Of a stretch of DNA of 64,000 bases, positions 44,576 to 53,275 are shown one piece after another (position 1 is the stretch's first letter; each line of letters begins with the position of its first letter). The translations under genes were made by a program, and so were the position numbers. The stretch is taken from NCBI GenBank assembly GCA_963920575.1, contig OY986965.1, positions 27,631,342 through 27,695,341 of the forward strand, given 5' to 3'. This stretch comes from Narthecium ossifragum. Taxonomy: Eukaryota; Streptophyta; Magnoliopsida; Dioscoreales; Nartheciaceae. Under the pieces are notes generated by a model. That model ran no database searches. It was not told the origin of the DNA and worked only from the letters and a program-made list of their open reading frames with translations.

Positions 44576-44971
44576 TATAAACCCCACCGCTGATCCTCAG
44601 CTCCCGTCCACGAGAACAGTCGACGAGGTTTGGTCCAGCCGGGCGAACCGGATCCGGTATGTCTTCATGCGCCTCCACGGCGCCACCAGGGAGGGGGAGC
44701 CGGAGCCGAAGGGTAGGAGACAGACGGAGAAGAGAGAGAGAAACAGAGGAGAAAGCGGGAGGAGAGGAGGCGACGAAGTGAGAGAAGCCGGGGGGAGAGA
44801 GAGAGGCCGGTGGGAGAGAGGGAGAGAGAGAGGCCGGTGGGAGAGAGAGAGATGCCGCCTCCGAGCTCGAGGAGAGAGCAGCGATGAGTGGGGTGAGGAT
44901 GGTCTCGGACTCGGCGAGGGAGAGGACGAGCGGCCTCCGAGCTCGATGCCGATGTTGAGGATGTTGGCGGC

Positions 44972-45158
44972 GGGATGTGCCGCGGACGCCGAAGGCGGAG
45001 CCGGCGAGGACGGGAAGGCGAGGCCGTGGCGTGAGGACGAGGGGGAAGAGGAGGATGAGGTTGGCGAGGGAGACGATGGCGACGCCCTGCCACCACGCCA
45101 TGCCGAGGTCGACGAGGCTGCCGGTGAGGTAGTAGGACGCCACGGCCGGGGACAACCT
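44972..45158 (-). pseudogene. Captured fragment of an NCS1 (PLUTO-type) nucleobase transporter gene
   Basis: The minus frame reads [20 protein letters not shown], then [18 protein letters not shown] and [15 protein letters not shown]. This matches the first membrane segments of plant plastidic NCS1 nucleobase:cation symporters ([17 protein letters not shown], then ANLI-L-PLVLTA, then FPVLAR-SFGIRGAH), with about ten residues missing between the second and third blocks. Only some 60 residues are present, surrounded by repeat-derived sequence, so it is a transduplicated fragment and not a transporter gene. Recognition is from the family motif; the donor locus is outside the window. Confidence 0.85.
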
Positions 45159-45179
45159 TGGGACGGCAGAGGGGAGGGT

Positions 45180-45720
45180 GGGGTGGGGTCCCACGACGTC
45201 GATCGAGGCCGGGGCAACGTCGAGGGTGGACGGGCGCAATCGAGGCCAGGGCGATGTCGAGGGTGGACGGGGCGATCGAGGCCGGGGCGAGGTCGATCGA
45301 GGCCGTGGCGACGTCGAGGGAGGCCGGGCGATTAGGGGGGTGAGGATGGTCTTGGACTCGGCGAGGGAGGGGACGAGCGGCGAGGGCTCGGCGGGGGAGA
45401 GGACGAGCGGCGATGGCGAGGGCGAGGGAGGGCGGGCGAGGCCGATGGCAAGGGTGAGAGAGGCCGGGCGAGGGCGAGTTCGAGGGCGAGGGCAAGGGAG
45501 GCCGGGCGAGGGCGAGGTCGAGGGAGGCGGGTCGAGCTCGAGGGCGAGGGAGGCCGCGCGATGAGGGGGGGTGAGGATGGTCTCGGGCTCGGCGAGGGAG
45601 AGGACGAGCGGCGAGGGCTCGGCGAGGGAGAGGACGAGGGAGGCCGGGCGAGAGCGATGGAGGCCGAGGTCGACGAGGCTGCCGATGAGGTAGTAGGACG
45701 CCACGGCCGGGGACAACCTC
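45180..45720. repeat. GC-rich minisatellite (GGCGAGGGCGAGG-type)
   Basis: Degenerate head-to-tail units of GAGGCCGGGCGAGGGCGAGG and GAGGACGAGCGGCGAGGGCT. They generate long Ser/Pro/Arg-rich open frames on both strands, including a 462-codon minus frame over 44544-45932 that has low-complexity composition throughout apart from the captured segments. Confidence 0.8.
45662..45719 (-). pseudogene. Second, shorter copy of the captured NCS1 segment
   Basis: The frame encodes [19 protein letters not shown], a duplicate of the start of the fragment at 45158 (one Thr-to-Ile difference). The two copies share flanking CCTCCGAGCTCGATGC sequence, so a segment of the element was duplicated after capture. 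Confidence 0.8.
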
Positions 45721-46669
45721 CGAGCTCGATGCAGGAGAAGAGGGAGCCGGAGCCCAAGGGGAGGAGAGAGAGAGAGAGAGGTCGCCGTTGACGGGGAGAG
45801 AGAGGTCGAGGTCGCCGTTGACGGAGAGGTCGCCGAGGTCGCCGAGGTCGAGGTCGGGCGAGGGTGAGATCCTAGGTGAGAAGGGGGGGGGGGGGGGAGA
45901 GAGAGAGATAATGGGTGTGTATGACGTGGCAAGCAGGGATTAACATAGCAAATGGGACGTTAGGCCCCCTCTCCTCCAAATAACTAAGGAATCCTCATAA
46001 ATAATTAAAAAATACTTTAAATAACTAATGAATCCTCACAAATAACTAAGAAATCTCAGTAAATTTGATATGGCATGGGAAGATATCAGAGAATCCATAT
46101 CATCCAAAATGACCGATGGGCCTTTGGCCGATTGGAATATGGCATTTAGAAAGTTAGACTTTGGGCGTCGAGCTCGGAGGTTCGAGGTTCGTGGTCCAAG
46201 ACGAGGCTAGCATCTTGAACACATTCAAAATGAGATGAGCTCTGAGATGGGAGCATTTAATGCTCCATGGCATGTGGCATTTAATGCTCAGTGCAGCATT
46301 TAATGTCTATGATTGGACATGTGATGGTAGGTGGAGCTGCGGCTCTACTTGAACCGGAGGCCATCTCGGAGGCTCGAGGGTTTTCTGAGGTATCACTCCT
46401 TATGTGAGGTGGGACCCATGTCATGTGATGATTCGTTAGTTCTCTGAAGTATTTCTTAGTTATTCGTAAGGAATCCTTATAAATTTAAAGTATTTCTTAG
46501 TTATTTGTAAATTTGAAGCCTCCCCTCTCTTTGTGAGGAATTCTTGTAAATTTGAAATATTCAAAGCCAAATGATGTAATGGCTAGAGTTAGCCTAGGTG
46601 ACTACGAGACCAACTCATATGCGCATAATTAAGGAATTCATTACTTATGCAAGGAAAACTCCTTGCTTA

Positions 46670-47370
46670 GTATTCAAAGCCTCCCCTCTCTCCCCACCTG
46701 GTCTTCTCTCTCCATCCTCCCCAACTCTCTCTCTCTCCTCCCCGACTCTCTCTCCTCCTGCTCTCTCTCCTCCCCGACTCTCTCTCTCTCCACATGGTCT
46801 TCTCTCTCCACCTAGTCTTCTCTCTCCATCAACTCTCTCTCTCTCCACCCATATTTCTCTCTCCAAAAATAAGTGGAAGACCAGGTGGAGAGAGAAGACC
46901 ATGTGGAGAGAGAGAGAGTCGATGGAGAGAGAAAGATGGGTGGAGAGAGAGAGTCGATGGAGAGAGAAGACTAGGTGGAGAGAGAAGACCATGTGGAGAG
47001 AGAGAGAGTCGATGGAGAGAGTGCGTCGGGGAGGAGAGAGAGTAGGAGGAATCCTTATTAATGCCTCTCTCCGTCTCTCTATCCACCATGCACACACTCT
47101 CTCTCCCTCCCTCTCTCTCCATCTCTCTATCCACCCTTCACTCTCTCTCTCTCTCCATGTCATATGCATTAAATGCATCATCATATGCATCAATAAGGAT
47201 TCCTCGAGGTCGAGGCACCGAGAAGGAACTCTCGCCTCGAGGCCGAGGAGGAACTCTCGCCTCGAGGCCGAGGAGGAGAGAGAAAGATGGGTGGAGAGAG
47301 AGAGTCGATGGAGAGAGAAGACCAGGTGGAGAGAGTGAGAGAGAGTCCATGGAGAGAGAAAGATGGGGAT
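46670..47370. repeat. GAGAGA/CTCTCT palindrome with ACCAGGTGG minisatellite
   Basis: CT-rich sequence (46680-46860) containing CACCTGGTCTTCTCTCTCC is followed by GA-rich sequence (46870-47040) with the reverse complement GGAGAGAGAAGACCAGGTGG, centred near 46870. A second CT-to-GA switch occurs across 47050-47370, with a small GC-rich insert of CTCGAGGCCGAGGAGG repeats. Long frames here are artefacts of the period-2 composition. Confidence 0.8.
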
Positions 47371-47843
47371 CACTGGACACTCATTGGCTAAATAAGGAAT
47401 GACAAATAAAGAATTCCTCTTATAAGTGAGGAATTCATATGCTAAGTGAGGAATTCCTTACATAAGTAAGGAATTTTCTCTTTTCTCCTTTCTCCCTCTC
47501 ATACTTGTGTCAGGTGGCATTAAATCCTAAGGGATGATAAGTGAGGAATTCATATGCTAAGTGAGGAAATCATATGTTAAGTAAGGAATTCCTCACATAA
47601 GTAAGAAATTTCTCCTTTCTCTTTCTCTTTCTCATACTTGTGTCAGGTGACATTAATAAATGATGAGAGAGGTGACATTAAATGATGAGAGATGTGGCAT
47701 TAAATGATGACAGAGAATTGGTCAGGGGTATTTTGTTCCTGAATTTATGGATTTGGCCTGCTTTGTAAAGAAACACAAAAGTGGCGCTCAATTAACAAAT
47801 CGAAAGACAAGTGAATTTAAAAAAAAAATTTCTCTAGTATTTG
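47365..47843 (-). repeat. Right terminal inverted repeat of the gene-capturing element
   Basis: Inverted partner of 44133-44575; see that entry. It carries one extra copy of the internal TGAGGAATTCATATGCTAAG block. Confidence 0.75.
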
Positions 47844-48357
47844 CGTGTCAGGAAGTGCCATGAAAGAGAGACCTCGTCTATCGTCTATCACAACTTTCTT
47901 TCTAATGACCTGCTTTTAATTTATTAAAAAATAAGAGTTATTTTTTCTATTACATAATGTCATGTTTTACATTCACTTTCTAATTTTTATTTTTTAAACC
48001 CAATCAAATATAAAAAATAATAATATCTACTACTGTATCAAGGATGGCTCGTAGAAATATGAAACTTCCATATAACCAACTCACTTTCTATCTCCACCGT
48101 CGCCCAACCAAACAATCCTACAATCTAACTGTATTCTGAGTAATGCCGAGGACGTGTGACATACAAGGAAAGTCGAGACTTACCAATAATTTTGAAATAT
48201 ATGAAATTTTGAGAAAAAATCTCCATATATTGGTAGTAAATATCAAGTGATAACTATTGCCCATTTGTGAATGACCAATATTCTGAAAATAACTTTTTTT
48301 TCGCTTGCGCATGCATTCCCAATCTCCCAGTCTTATTCATATATTTATATTTGGCTC

Positions 48358-48360
<3 letters not shown>
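47844..48360. other. AT-rich spacer, no gene
   Basis: No protein-like frame and no repeat structure beyond short A and T runs. Confidence 0.4.

Positions 48361-48409
<49 letters not shown>
48361..48409 (+). repeat. (TA)24 microsatellite
   Basis: Uninterrupted TA dinucleotides. A likely polymorphic site. Confidence 0.95.
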
Positions 48410-48410
<1 letters not shown>

Positions 48411-48419
48411 TCCTTATAT

Positions 48420-48960
48420 GGAGAGATGGTTATAACTTAACAAACATGTTGTCCTAAGTAGAGCCTATGTGGAGAGAGTTATCCTACGTTGAGGGGGATA
48501 GTAGTGGAGGGAATGAAGTTAGTGAGGGGTTATTGAGGAGTTATTAAGGGAGTTGGGAAGAGAGGATGGTTACCCTGTCATGTGGCAGGGGGACTTACTA
48601 GTATCATTATATGACATGATGGTTATAAAATAACCCTTGCGTTGTCCTACATGAATCCTACATGGCAGGCTTAGTCCTACGTGGAAGTTAGTAGGGGAGG
48701 TGGTTAATGGGGAGGAGGAGAAGTTGGTGGGTGGTTACCCGTGCCACGTGTCATGAGTAGCCACCCTGCGCCCACCCCCACTACCCTCCCCTCCTCCCCT
48801 CTCTCTCTCTATACGTTTACAACTCTACGCCCACGTGTGCGTATATATGATTTAGATGTCACCTCATAACCCACCTTATTTTATATAGTAGATGATGGTT
48901 ATAAATTAACCATTATGCTGCCATACATAGAGCCTACGTGGATGGGGGAAGTTTGTGGGG
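48420..48960 (+). repeat. Degenerate tandem repeat, unit about 200-270 bp
   Basis: Units begin GATGGTTATAA-TTAAC and contain GTCCTACAT-GAGCCTACGTGG and GTTACCCTGTCATGTGGCA-like blocks; starts are near 48425, 48617 and 48892. A further fragment (CCCTGTCATGT) flanks the solo LTR at 49446 and 52432, so the LTR landed inside this repeat family. No coding content. Confidence 0.7.
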
Positions 48961-48984
48961 GGAGAGATGGGGGTTGGTGGGGAG

Positions 48985-49412
48985 TTAGAGTTTGTTTAGG
49001 AGTGCGTTTGTGCTCCTTAAACACATTTTTTTTTGACTGAATAGAGCCATGTTCATAATAACTTCGTTTTTGAAGTAATGTAGACTGGTGGAACCACGTC
49101 CAAACCGCGTCAAAGGCGAAACAGTTTATAGGTGCTTTTATTTGGTCGCACCTTGACTACAATATAAAAAACATAGAAACAAAATCTTAACTGATTTTTG
49201 AATGAAAAAACTACTGTTTTGACTACACCATAGTTGAAACTAAACACATATCCAAAAAATAAATTTCATGAACACACTTTTTTACCACAAATATTAATGT
49301 TACATGTCAGGTTTTTCAGTTGTTACCGCACATCACATCACCACAGTTTACAAACGCACCGCACTGCACCTCAGTCATATAAAACACAGTGCACGCCCAA
49401 ACAGAGGCTTAC
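48985..49412. mobile_element. Possible MITE with GTTT-GG-GTGC termini
   Basis: The left end (TTTGTTTAGGAGTGCGTTTG) and right end on the opposite strand (TCTGTTTGGGCGTGCACTG) are weak inverted matches about 430 bp apart. The interior is AT-rich. No target duplication was confirmed. Confidence 0.35.
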
Positions 49413-49448
49413 TATGGGAGGGGGAGAGAGAGGGGTAGTGGACAACCC

Positions 49449-49453
49449 TGTCA
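49449..49453. repeat. Target-site duplication of the large solo LTR, left copy (TGTCA)
   Basis: TGTCA occurs directly before TGTGAGGACCC and again at 52432-52436 after GGCGCGACA. Confidence 0.85.
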
Positions 49454-50318
49454 TGTGAGGACCCGTCCCTCTATCCCCGTGGCTTGTTGTTTACCCCAAG
49501 GGCAATTTGGGAAATTGCACCTTGGCGGTCGTTTCACACTGGGTGTGCACACACAGACCTTGGTTGATGCTTGTGTTTGCTTAGAAAGGTTAGGTGGACC
49601 CGGGACCGGAAGTTCTGGGCTTGGGCCTGAGTCTCAGCCCAAGGTTGTCGTTCTGGGCAAGGGAGATCGATCTACATGACATGGAGATCGATCTCTCTGT
49701 GTCTGGAAGTCGTTGGCGGTGGCGTTCGAAGGACGGCCACGGCGATGGCCGTCGCTTCCCCTGTCAGGGGAGGGGAGACTTTTGCTCCCCTCCTTCGCCT
49801 TTTCCCCCGCCTTCGCCGGCTTTACCCGGCCTTATCCCTTCCCCTCCTCCTTCCTTTCTTCCCCTTCTTCCCTCTTCTTCCTCCCGGTTCTGTTTTCTTC
49901 CCCTGTTCCGGCAGCCCCCTTTCCTCCTCCGTTCTCCCTCCTCCGGCCACTGTTCTCGGAGCTTGAAGGCTCGTTGGAACTGTGACGGCGTGAGGAAGAT
50001 CCTAGGCTAGGCTTCGTGGATCGAAGCAGCTCTGTGGAGGTAGGGTTCCTACTTGTAGACTCCGGCTTGTTAAAGGGTTTTAAATCCGGCTTTGTTTTCA
50101 ATGGATCTCCTTGCGGAGTTGATGTTTTCCGGTTTTGAAGCCATGAGTAGCTTCGTGGTCCTTAGATCTACCAGCCTGTAACGCCCCGGCCCTCCACTGG
50201 GCCCCGGCCCTGCGGGCTCCCGGTCCGACCAGGATCCACCCGAGGGCCCCACCCGACACAATATTGTCCGCTTTTGGCTCGCCGCAGCCGATCGATCGAT
50301 AAACCCACTGATCGATCG

Positions 50319-50383
50319 GACTTCCCGGGAGGTCACCCCTCCCAAACCTACTCCAGCCCAAGCACGCTTAACACTGGAGTTTT
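50319..50383 (-). other. 5S-rRNA-derived segment, copy 1
   Basis: The minus strand reads AACTCCAGTGTTAAGCGTGC, then TTGGGCTGGAGTAG and GGGTGACCTCCCGGGAAGTC. Plant 5S rRNA has AACTCCGCAGTTAAGCGTGC, TTGGGCGAGAGTAG and GGGTGACCTCCTGGGAAGTC. It is the 3' two-thirds of 5S, including the A-box to C-box region, so it could recruit TFIIIA/Pol III. It is not a functional rRNA gene. Confidence 0.82.
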
Positions 50384-50536
50384 TCTGCGGTTCATTGCCA
50401 GCACGGCTTTAAAACGCGTTGTGGGATTGCTTACCCGGCTACCTGACTCAGCCCCGCCCTCCAAGCGCAAGCATCTTGTCCGCAGGCCCCAGACACAATA
50501 TTGTCCGCTTTTGGCTCACCACAGAAATCCGGGAAA

Positions 50537-50600
50537 ACTTCCCAGTAGGTCACCCATCGTGTGACTACTCCAGGTCGAGCACGCTTAACACTGGAGTTTT
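50537..50600 (-). other. 5S-rRNA-derived segment, copy 2
   Basis: The minus strand reads AACTCCAGTGTTAAGCGTGC, then TCGACCTGGAGTAGTC and GATGGGTGACCTACTGGGAA. It keeps GATGGGTGACCT better than copy 1 but has lost TTGGGC. Same origin as copy 1. Confidence 0.8.
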
Positions 50601-52431
50601 CTGGCGGATCACTGCCATCACGGCTTTAAAACGCGTTGTGTCTATTAAAGGCTTACTATATACTTATATCGAACCCCGGAGCATACCCAGGCGTTGTGGG
50701 ATTGCTTACCCGGCTACCTGACTCAGCCCCGCCCTCCAAGCGCAAGCATCTTGTCCCACGGTAGACCCAGCGGGCCTCACAATCCCAGCCCACCTAGTTT
50801 GGTGAGGTGTGGTTGAGGTTTCCAGCGGTATTCTTCGCCATCCGGCCGCCGGTGAACCCATCCAGATCGATCTCATGGGATGAGATCGATCTCGTTTGGG
50901 GTGACACGCTCCGCCCGAGCGAGAGCGATCTCCATGGGAGGGAGATCGATCTCTTGGCGGTTGGCGTCGGTACGTCAAGGGTCACATACGAGATCGATCT
51001 CCATATGGGTGGAGATCGATCCCGTTGGGGTGACCAGGACGGGTGCTCCTAGCCTCGAGGCAGATCGATCTCATTGTTATATGAGATCGATCTCCTTCGA
51101 TGCAGGGAGGACTTTTATTCGTTTTAAATGTTGTCTTGCCCGCGGGGCTTCGCATGTAAATGGTTTTGACGGTTCTGCCCTTGGGGCTTATCGTGTTACT
51201 CATCAGGCTTGAATGCTTATCGCTTTGTGGTGGAACCGAGAGGGTGATGCCTCTCGGGATGTGTAGAATAAATGGGATGACGGTATGCCCTTTACCGCTT
51301 TGTAGTGAACTGAGTAAGTCATGATCCTCGGGAGTACTTAGACTAAATGGGCCGAAGGTGTGCCCTTGTTGTGTTGCCTGTTACTGTTTTATATTTAACC
51401 TGCCCTGCTTCCTGTGCATTAGACATGCTAGGTTAGACTGGGTGGGGTTGACCCGTGGACTTCGGTGATCAAAGGCTAAGTGGTGGATGCCGTTCCCGAC
51501 CTGTGTCCCCGTGCGGGTGTCCAGCACGGGCAAGGGTGTCCTACATGTATCGTCTGGGCCAACTTGTGTCCTGGACCGTCGGAGGTAGCCCAGTCCTCGT
51601 GCAGTGGCTATCGGAGGGACGTACGTTGGACAGGAACCCTGGGGGGGGGGGGAACATCGATGGGATCGATGGACTTCCTGGCTAGACTTAGTCTTTGGTC
51701 GGGAGTTAGGGGTCTTGTTGGCTTTGCTGCTTGGAGTACTGAGAGATGGTAGTCTTAACCACGGTCGTTCCGCCAAGTGTGGAGAACTGCTTGGAGAAGG
51801 GTGTCCTACCAGTAGCGCCATGTCCACCCTGTGACAGGGATTGTCGGAGTTGTCCTCCCCTGAGCAGTGGTTGTCGGAGGGGCGTACTTGGGACAGGAGT
51901 CCTTCGGGTTATTGACGGGATTTATGGGATCCTTGACAAGCCTCAGTACTTGGCACAGAGTTGGTTCGTTTGGGTTTGCCTTCTTAGCGAGAGTGGTAGA
52001 GTAGGACCCTGCTGAGCTGTTGCTCATTCCTATCTGGACTGTGTTGTTGCAGGTGCGGGTCCCAGCTCCTCTCCGGTGCTTCCCCCTCGATCGTCTCGTG
52101 GCAGCGCGCCGGCTCCTGGCCATGTCTGAGGGTCAGGAGGGTTTTGTTTGTGCCTTCGCGGAGACCCCTGCGGGTGTCGTAACTCTTTTTGGGGACTGTG
52201 TTGATCCCTTGTAAATCTTGTTGTACTACAACCCTTGTTTAACTCTATTATATCTGTTTTGTAATAGATGTTAATAGATGTTGTTAAGTTTGCTTCCGCC
52301 TTGTTCCTATGGTCAGCTGTTTCCGCCAGCTGTGTGTTAGTTTCAACTGTTTCCGCCAGTTGAGGCTAGTGGTTGTAGGTTTCCCCCTCGTGTCCCGGCC
52401 CGGTTCGGCGTCCGCGGGTCGGGGCGCGACA

Positions 52432-52436
52432 TGTCA
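52432..52436. repeat. Target-site duplication of the large solo LTR, right copy (TGTCA)
   Basis: Partner of 49449-49453. Confidence 0.85.
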
Positions 52437-52459
52437 TGTGGCATGAGGCTCCACTAGTT

Positions 52460-53275
52460 GTTCTATATTACATTATCATAAAATAATGAAAGTGTCCTTA
52501 ATAATGTCAATTAATTGAATTTAGGGAAATTTGGCAATAGCCCCAAAACAGGGGTGGCATTTGTCCCTAACCTCATGATATTTGTTATTTGCCTCAAGCA
52601 AATAATTTTTAGGGTAAAAAACCCAAAACCCCTAGGAAAAGACCAAAATACCCCTTTGCCTATTTTTTTTTCCCACCCTTTTTTCTCTCCTCTCTATCCT
52701 CTCTTCTCCGGCGATCATCATTGAGCTCCCTATATTACACTATCATAAAAATAATGAAAGTGCCCTTGATAATGTCAATTAATTGAATTTAGGAAAATTT
52801 GGCCGGAGCCCAAAAACAAGGGTGGCATTTGTCCCTAACCCCATGATATTTGCTATTAGCCCCAAGCAAATAATTTTTAGGGTAAACAACCCAAAACCCC
52901 TAGGAAAAGATCAAAATACCCCTTTGCCTATTTTTTTCGATCTTCCCACCCTTTTTTCTCTCCTCTCTATCCTCTCTTCTCCGGCGATCGTCATCGAGCT
53001 CCCTATATTACACTATCATAAAATAATAAAAGTGCCCTTGATAATGTCAATTAATTGAATTTAGGGAAATTTGGCCGGAGCCCGAAAACAAGGGTGGCAT
53101 TTGTCCCTAACCCCATGATATTTGCTATTAGCCCCAAGCAAATAATTTTTAGGGTAAACAACCCAAAACCCCTAGGAAAAGACCAAAATACCCCTTTTCC
53201 TTTTTTTGTCGATTTTCCCACCCTTTTTTCTCTCCTCTCTCTCCTCTCTTCTCCGGCGATCGTTATCGAGCTCCG
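52460..53275 (+). repeat. Three tandem copies of an about 270-bp unit
   Basis: Each unit contains TATATTACA-TATCATAAAA, AATTGAATTTAGG-AAATTTGGC, GGGTGGCATTTGTCCCTAACC, AAACCCCTAGGAAAAGA and CTCTCTTCTCCGGCGATC. The same MNLGKFG-SPKT peptide frame starts at 52515, 52783 and 53055 (periods 268 and 272). This shows recent triplication of one end of the copy B element, not a gene family. Confidence 0.9.

Larger units (their letters stand above)
44133..47843. mobile_element. Pack-MULE-like element with about 450-bp terminal inverted repeats
   Basis: Left arm 44133 to about 44575 and right arm about 47365 to 47843 are inverted copies: both contain CACTTGTCTTTCGATTTG, a CACTTTTGTGTTTCTTTAC-type block, TAATGTCACCT, GACACAAGTATGAGA and TGAGGAATTC repeats. 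Between them lie a GC-rich block with a captured NCS1 transporter fragment and a GAGAGA-rich palindrome. No transposase is present. The target duplication was not resolved, so Mutator membership rests on TIR length and gene capture. Confidence 0.75.
50177..50785 (-). mobile_element. Cassandra-like TRIM with 5S-rRNA-derived segments
   Basis: The element runs from TGTAACGCCCC to ...GCGGGCCTCACAATCC; on the minus strand it opens TGTGAGGCCCGCTGGG. CAGCC lies just outside both ends (50172-50176 and 50786-50790), a plausible 5-bp target duplication if the right end is 50785. Two related halves (landmarks GGACAAGATGCTTGCGCTTG, GGTAGCCGGGTAAGCAATCC, AACGCGTTTTAAAGCCGTG, GAGCCAAAAGCGGACAATAT) each hold a 5S-like stretch. 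This matches the known Cassandra TRIM family, which carries 5S RNA promoter sequence in its LTRs. Whether the halves are two LTRs or one duplicated LTR is unclear. Confidence 0.75.
49663..51092. repeat. Paired AGATCGATCT palindromes in the solo LTR
   Basis: Pairs start at 49663/49685, 50864/50883, 50922(variant)/50943, 50991/51013(variant) and 51062/51083, giving start-to-start distances of 22, 19, 21, 22 and 21 bp. The spacers themselves tend to pair (for example CTCCATGGGAGGGAG), so each pair can form a longer hairpin. Confidence 0.85.
49454..52431 (-). mobile_element. Large Gypsy-type solo LTR (2,978 bp) with nested TRIM
   Basis: The plus strand begins TGTGAGGACCCGTCC and ends GGGTCGGGGCGCGACA; the minus strand opens TGTCGCGCCCCGACCC, a start common in plant Gypsy LTRs. 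TG...CA ends and 5-bp TGTCA target copies define it. No PBS, gag or pol inside, so it is a solo LTR. About 610 bp of its length is a later Cassandra-like insertion. Internal sequence duplications (GTGTCCTAC...GGAGGGACGTAC...GGACAGGA blocks at about 51535-51640 and 51805-51905) and AGATCGATCT pairs fill the rest. The frames in it have no recognisable protein. Confidence 0.82.

Noticed and set aside
44544..45932. A 462-codon open frame on the minus strand
   Set aside because: The composition is Ser/Pro/Arg repeats from a GC-rich minisatellite. Only two short captured NCS1 pieces are protein-like, and the opposite strand is equally open.
46598..47373. Overlapping frames of about 240 codons on both strands
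   Set aside because: These are created by GAGAGA/CTCTCT composition in a palindrome; both strands are open and Ser/Leu or Arg/Glu repetitive.
50319..50600. Functional 5S rRNA genes
   Set aside because: Only the 3' two-thirds is present, with substitutions in conserved positions, inside a repeat with Cassandra-like structure.
49389..52214. Many 60-140-codon frames in the solo LTR
   Set aside because: They lie inside an LTR with defined ends and TSD, overlap on both strands and match no family.
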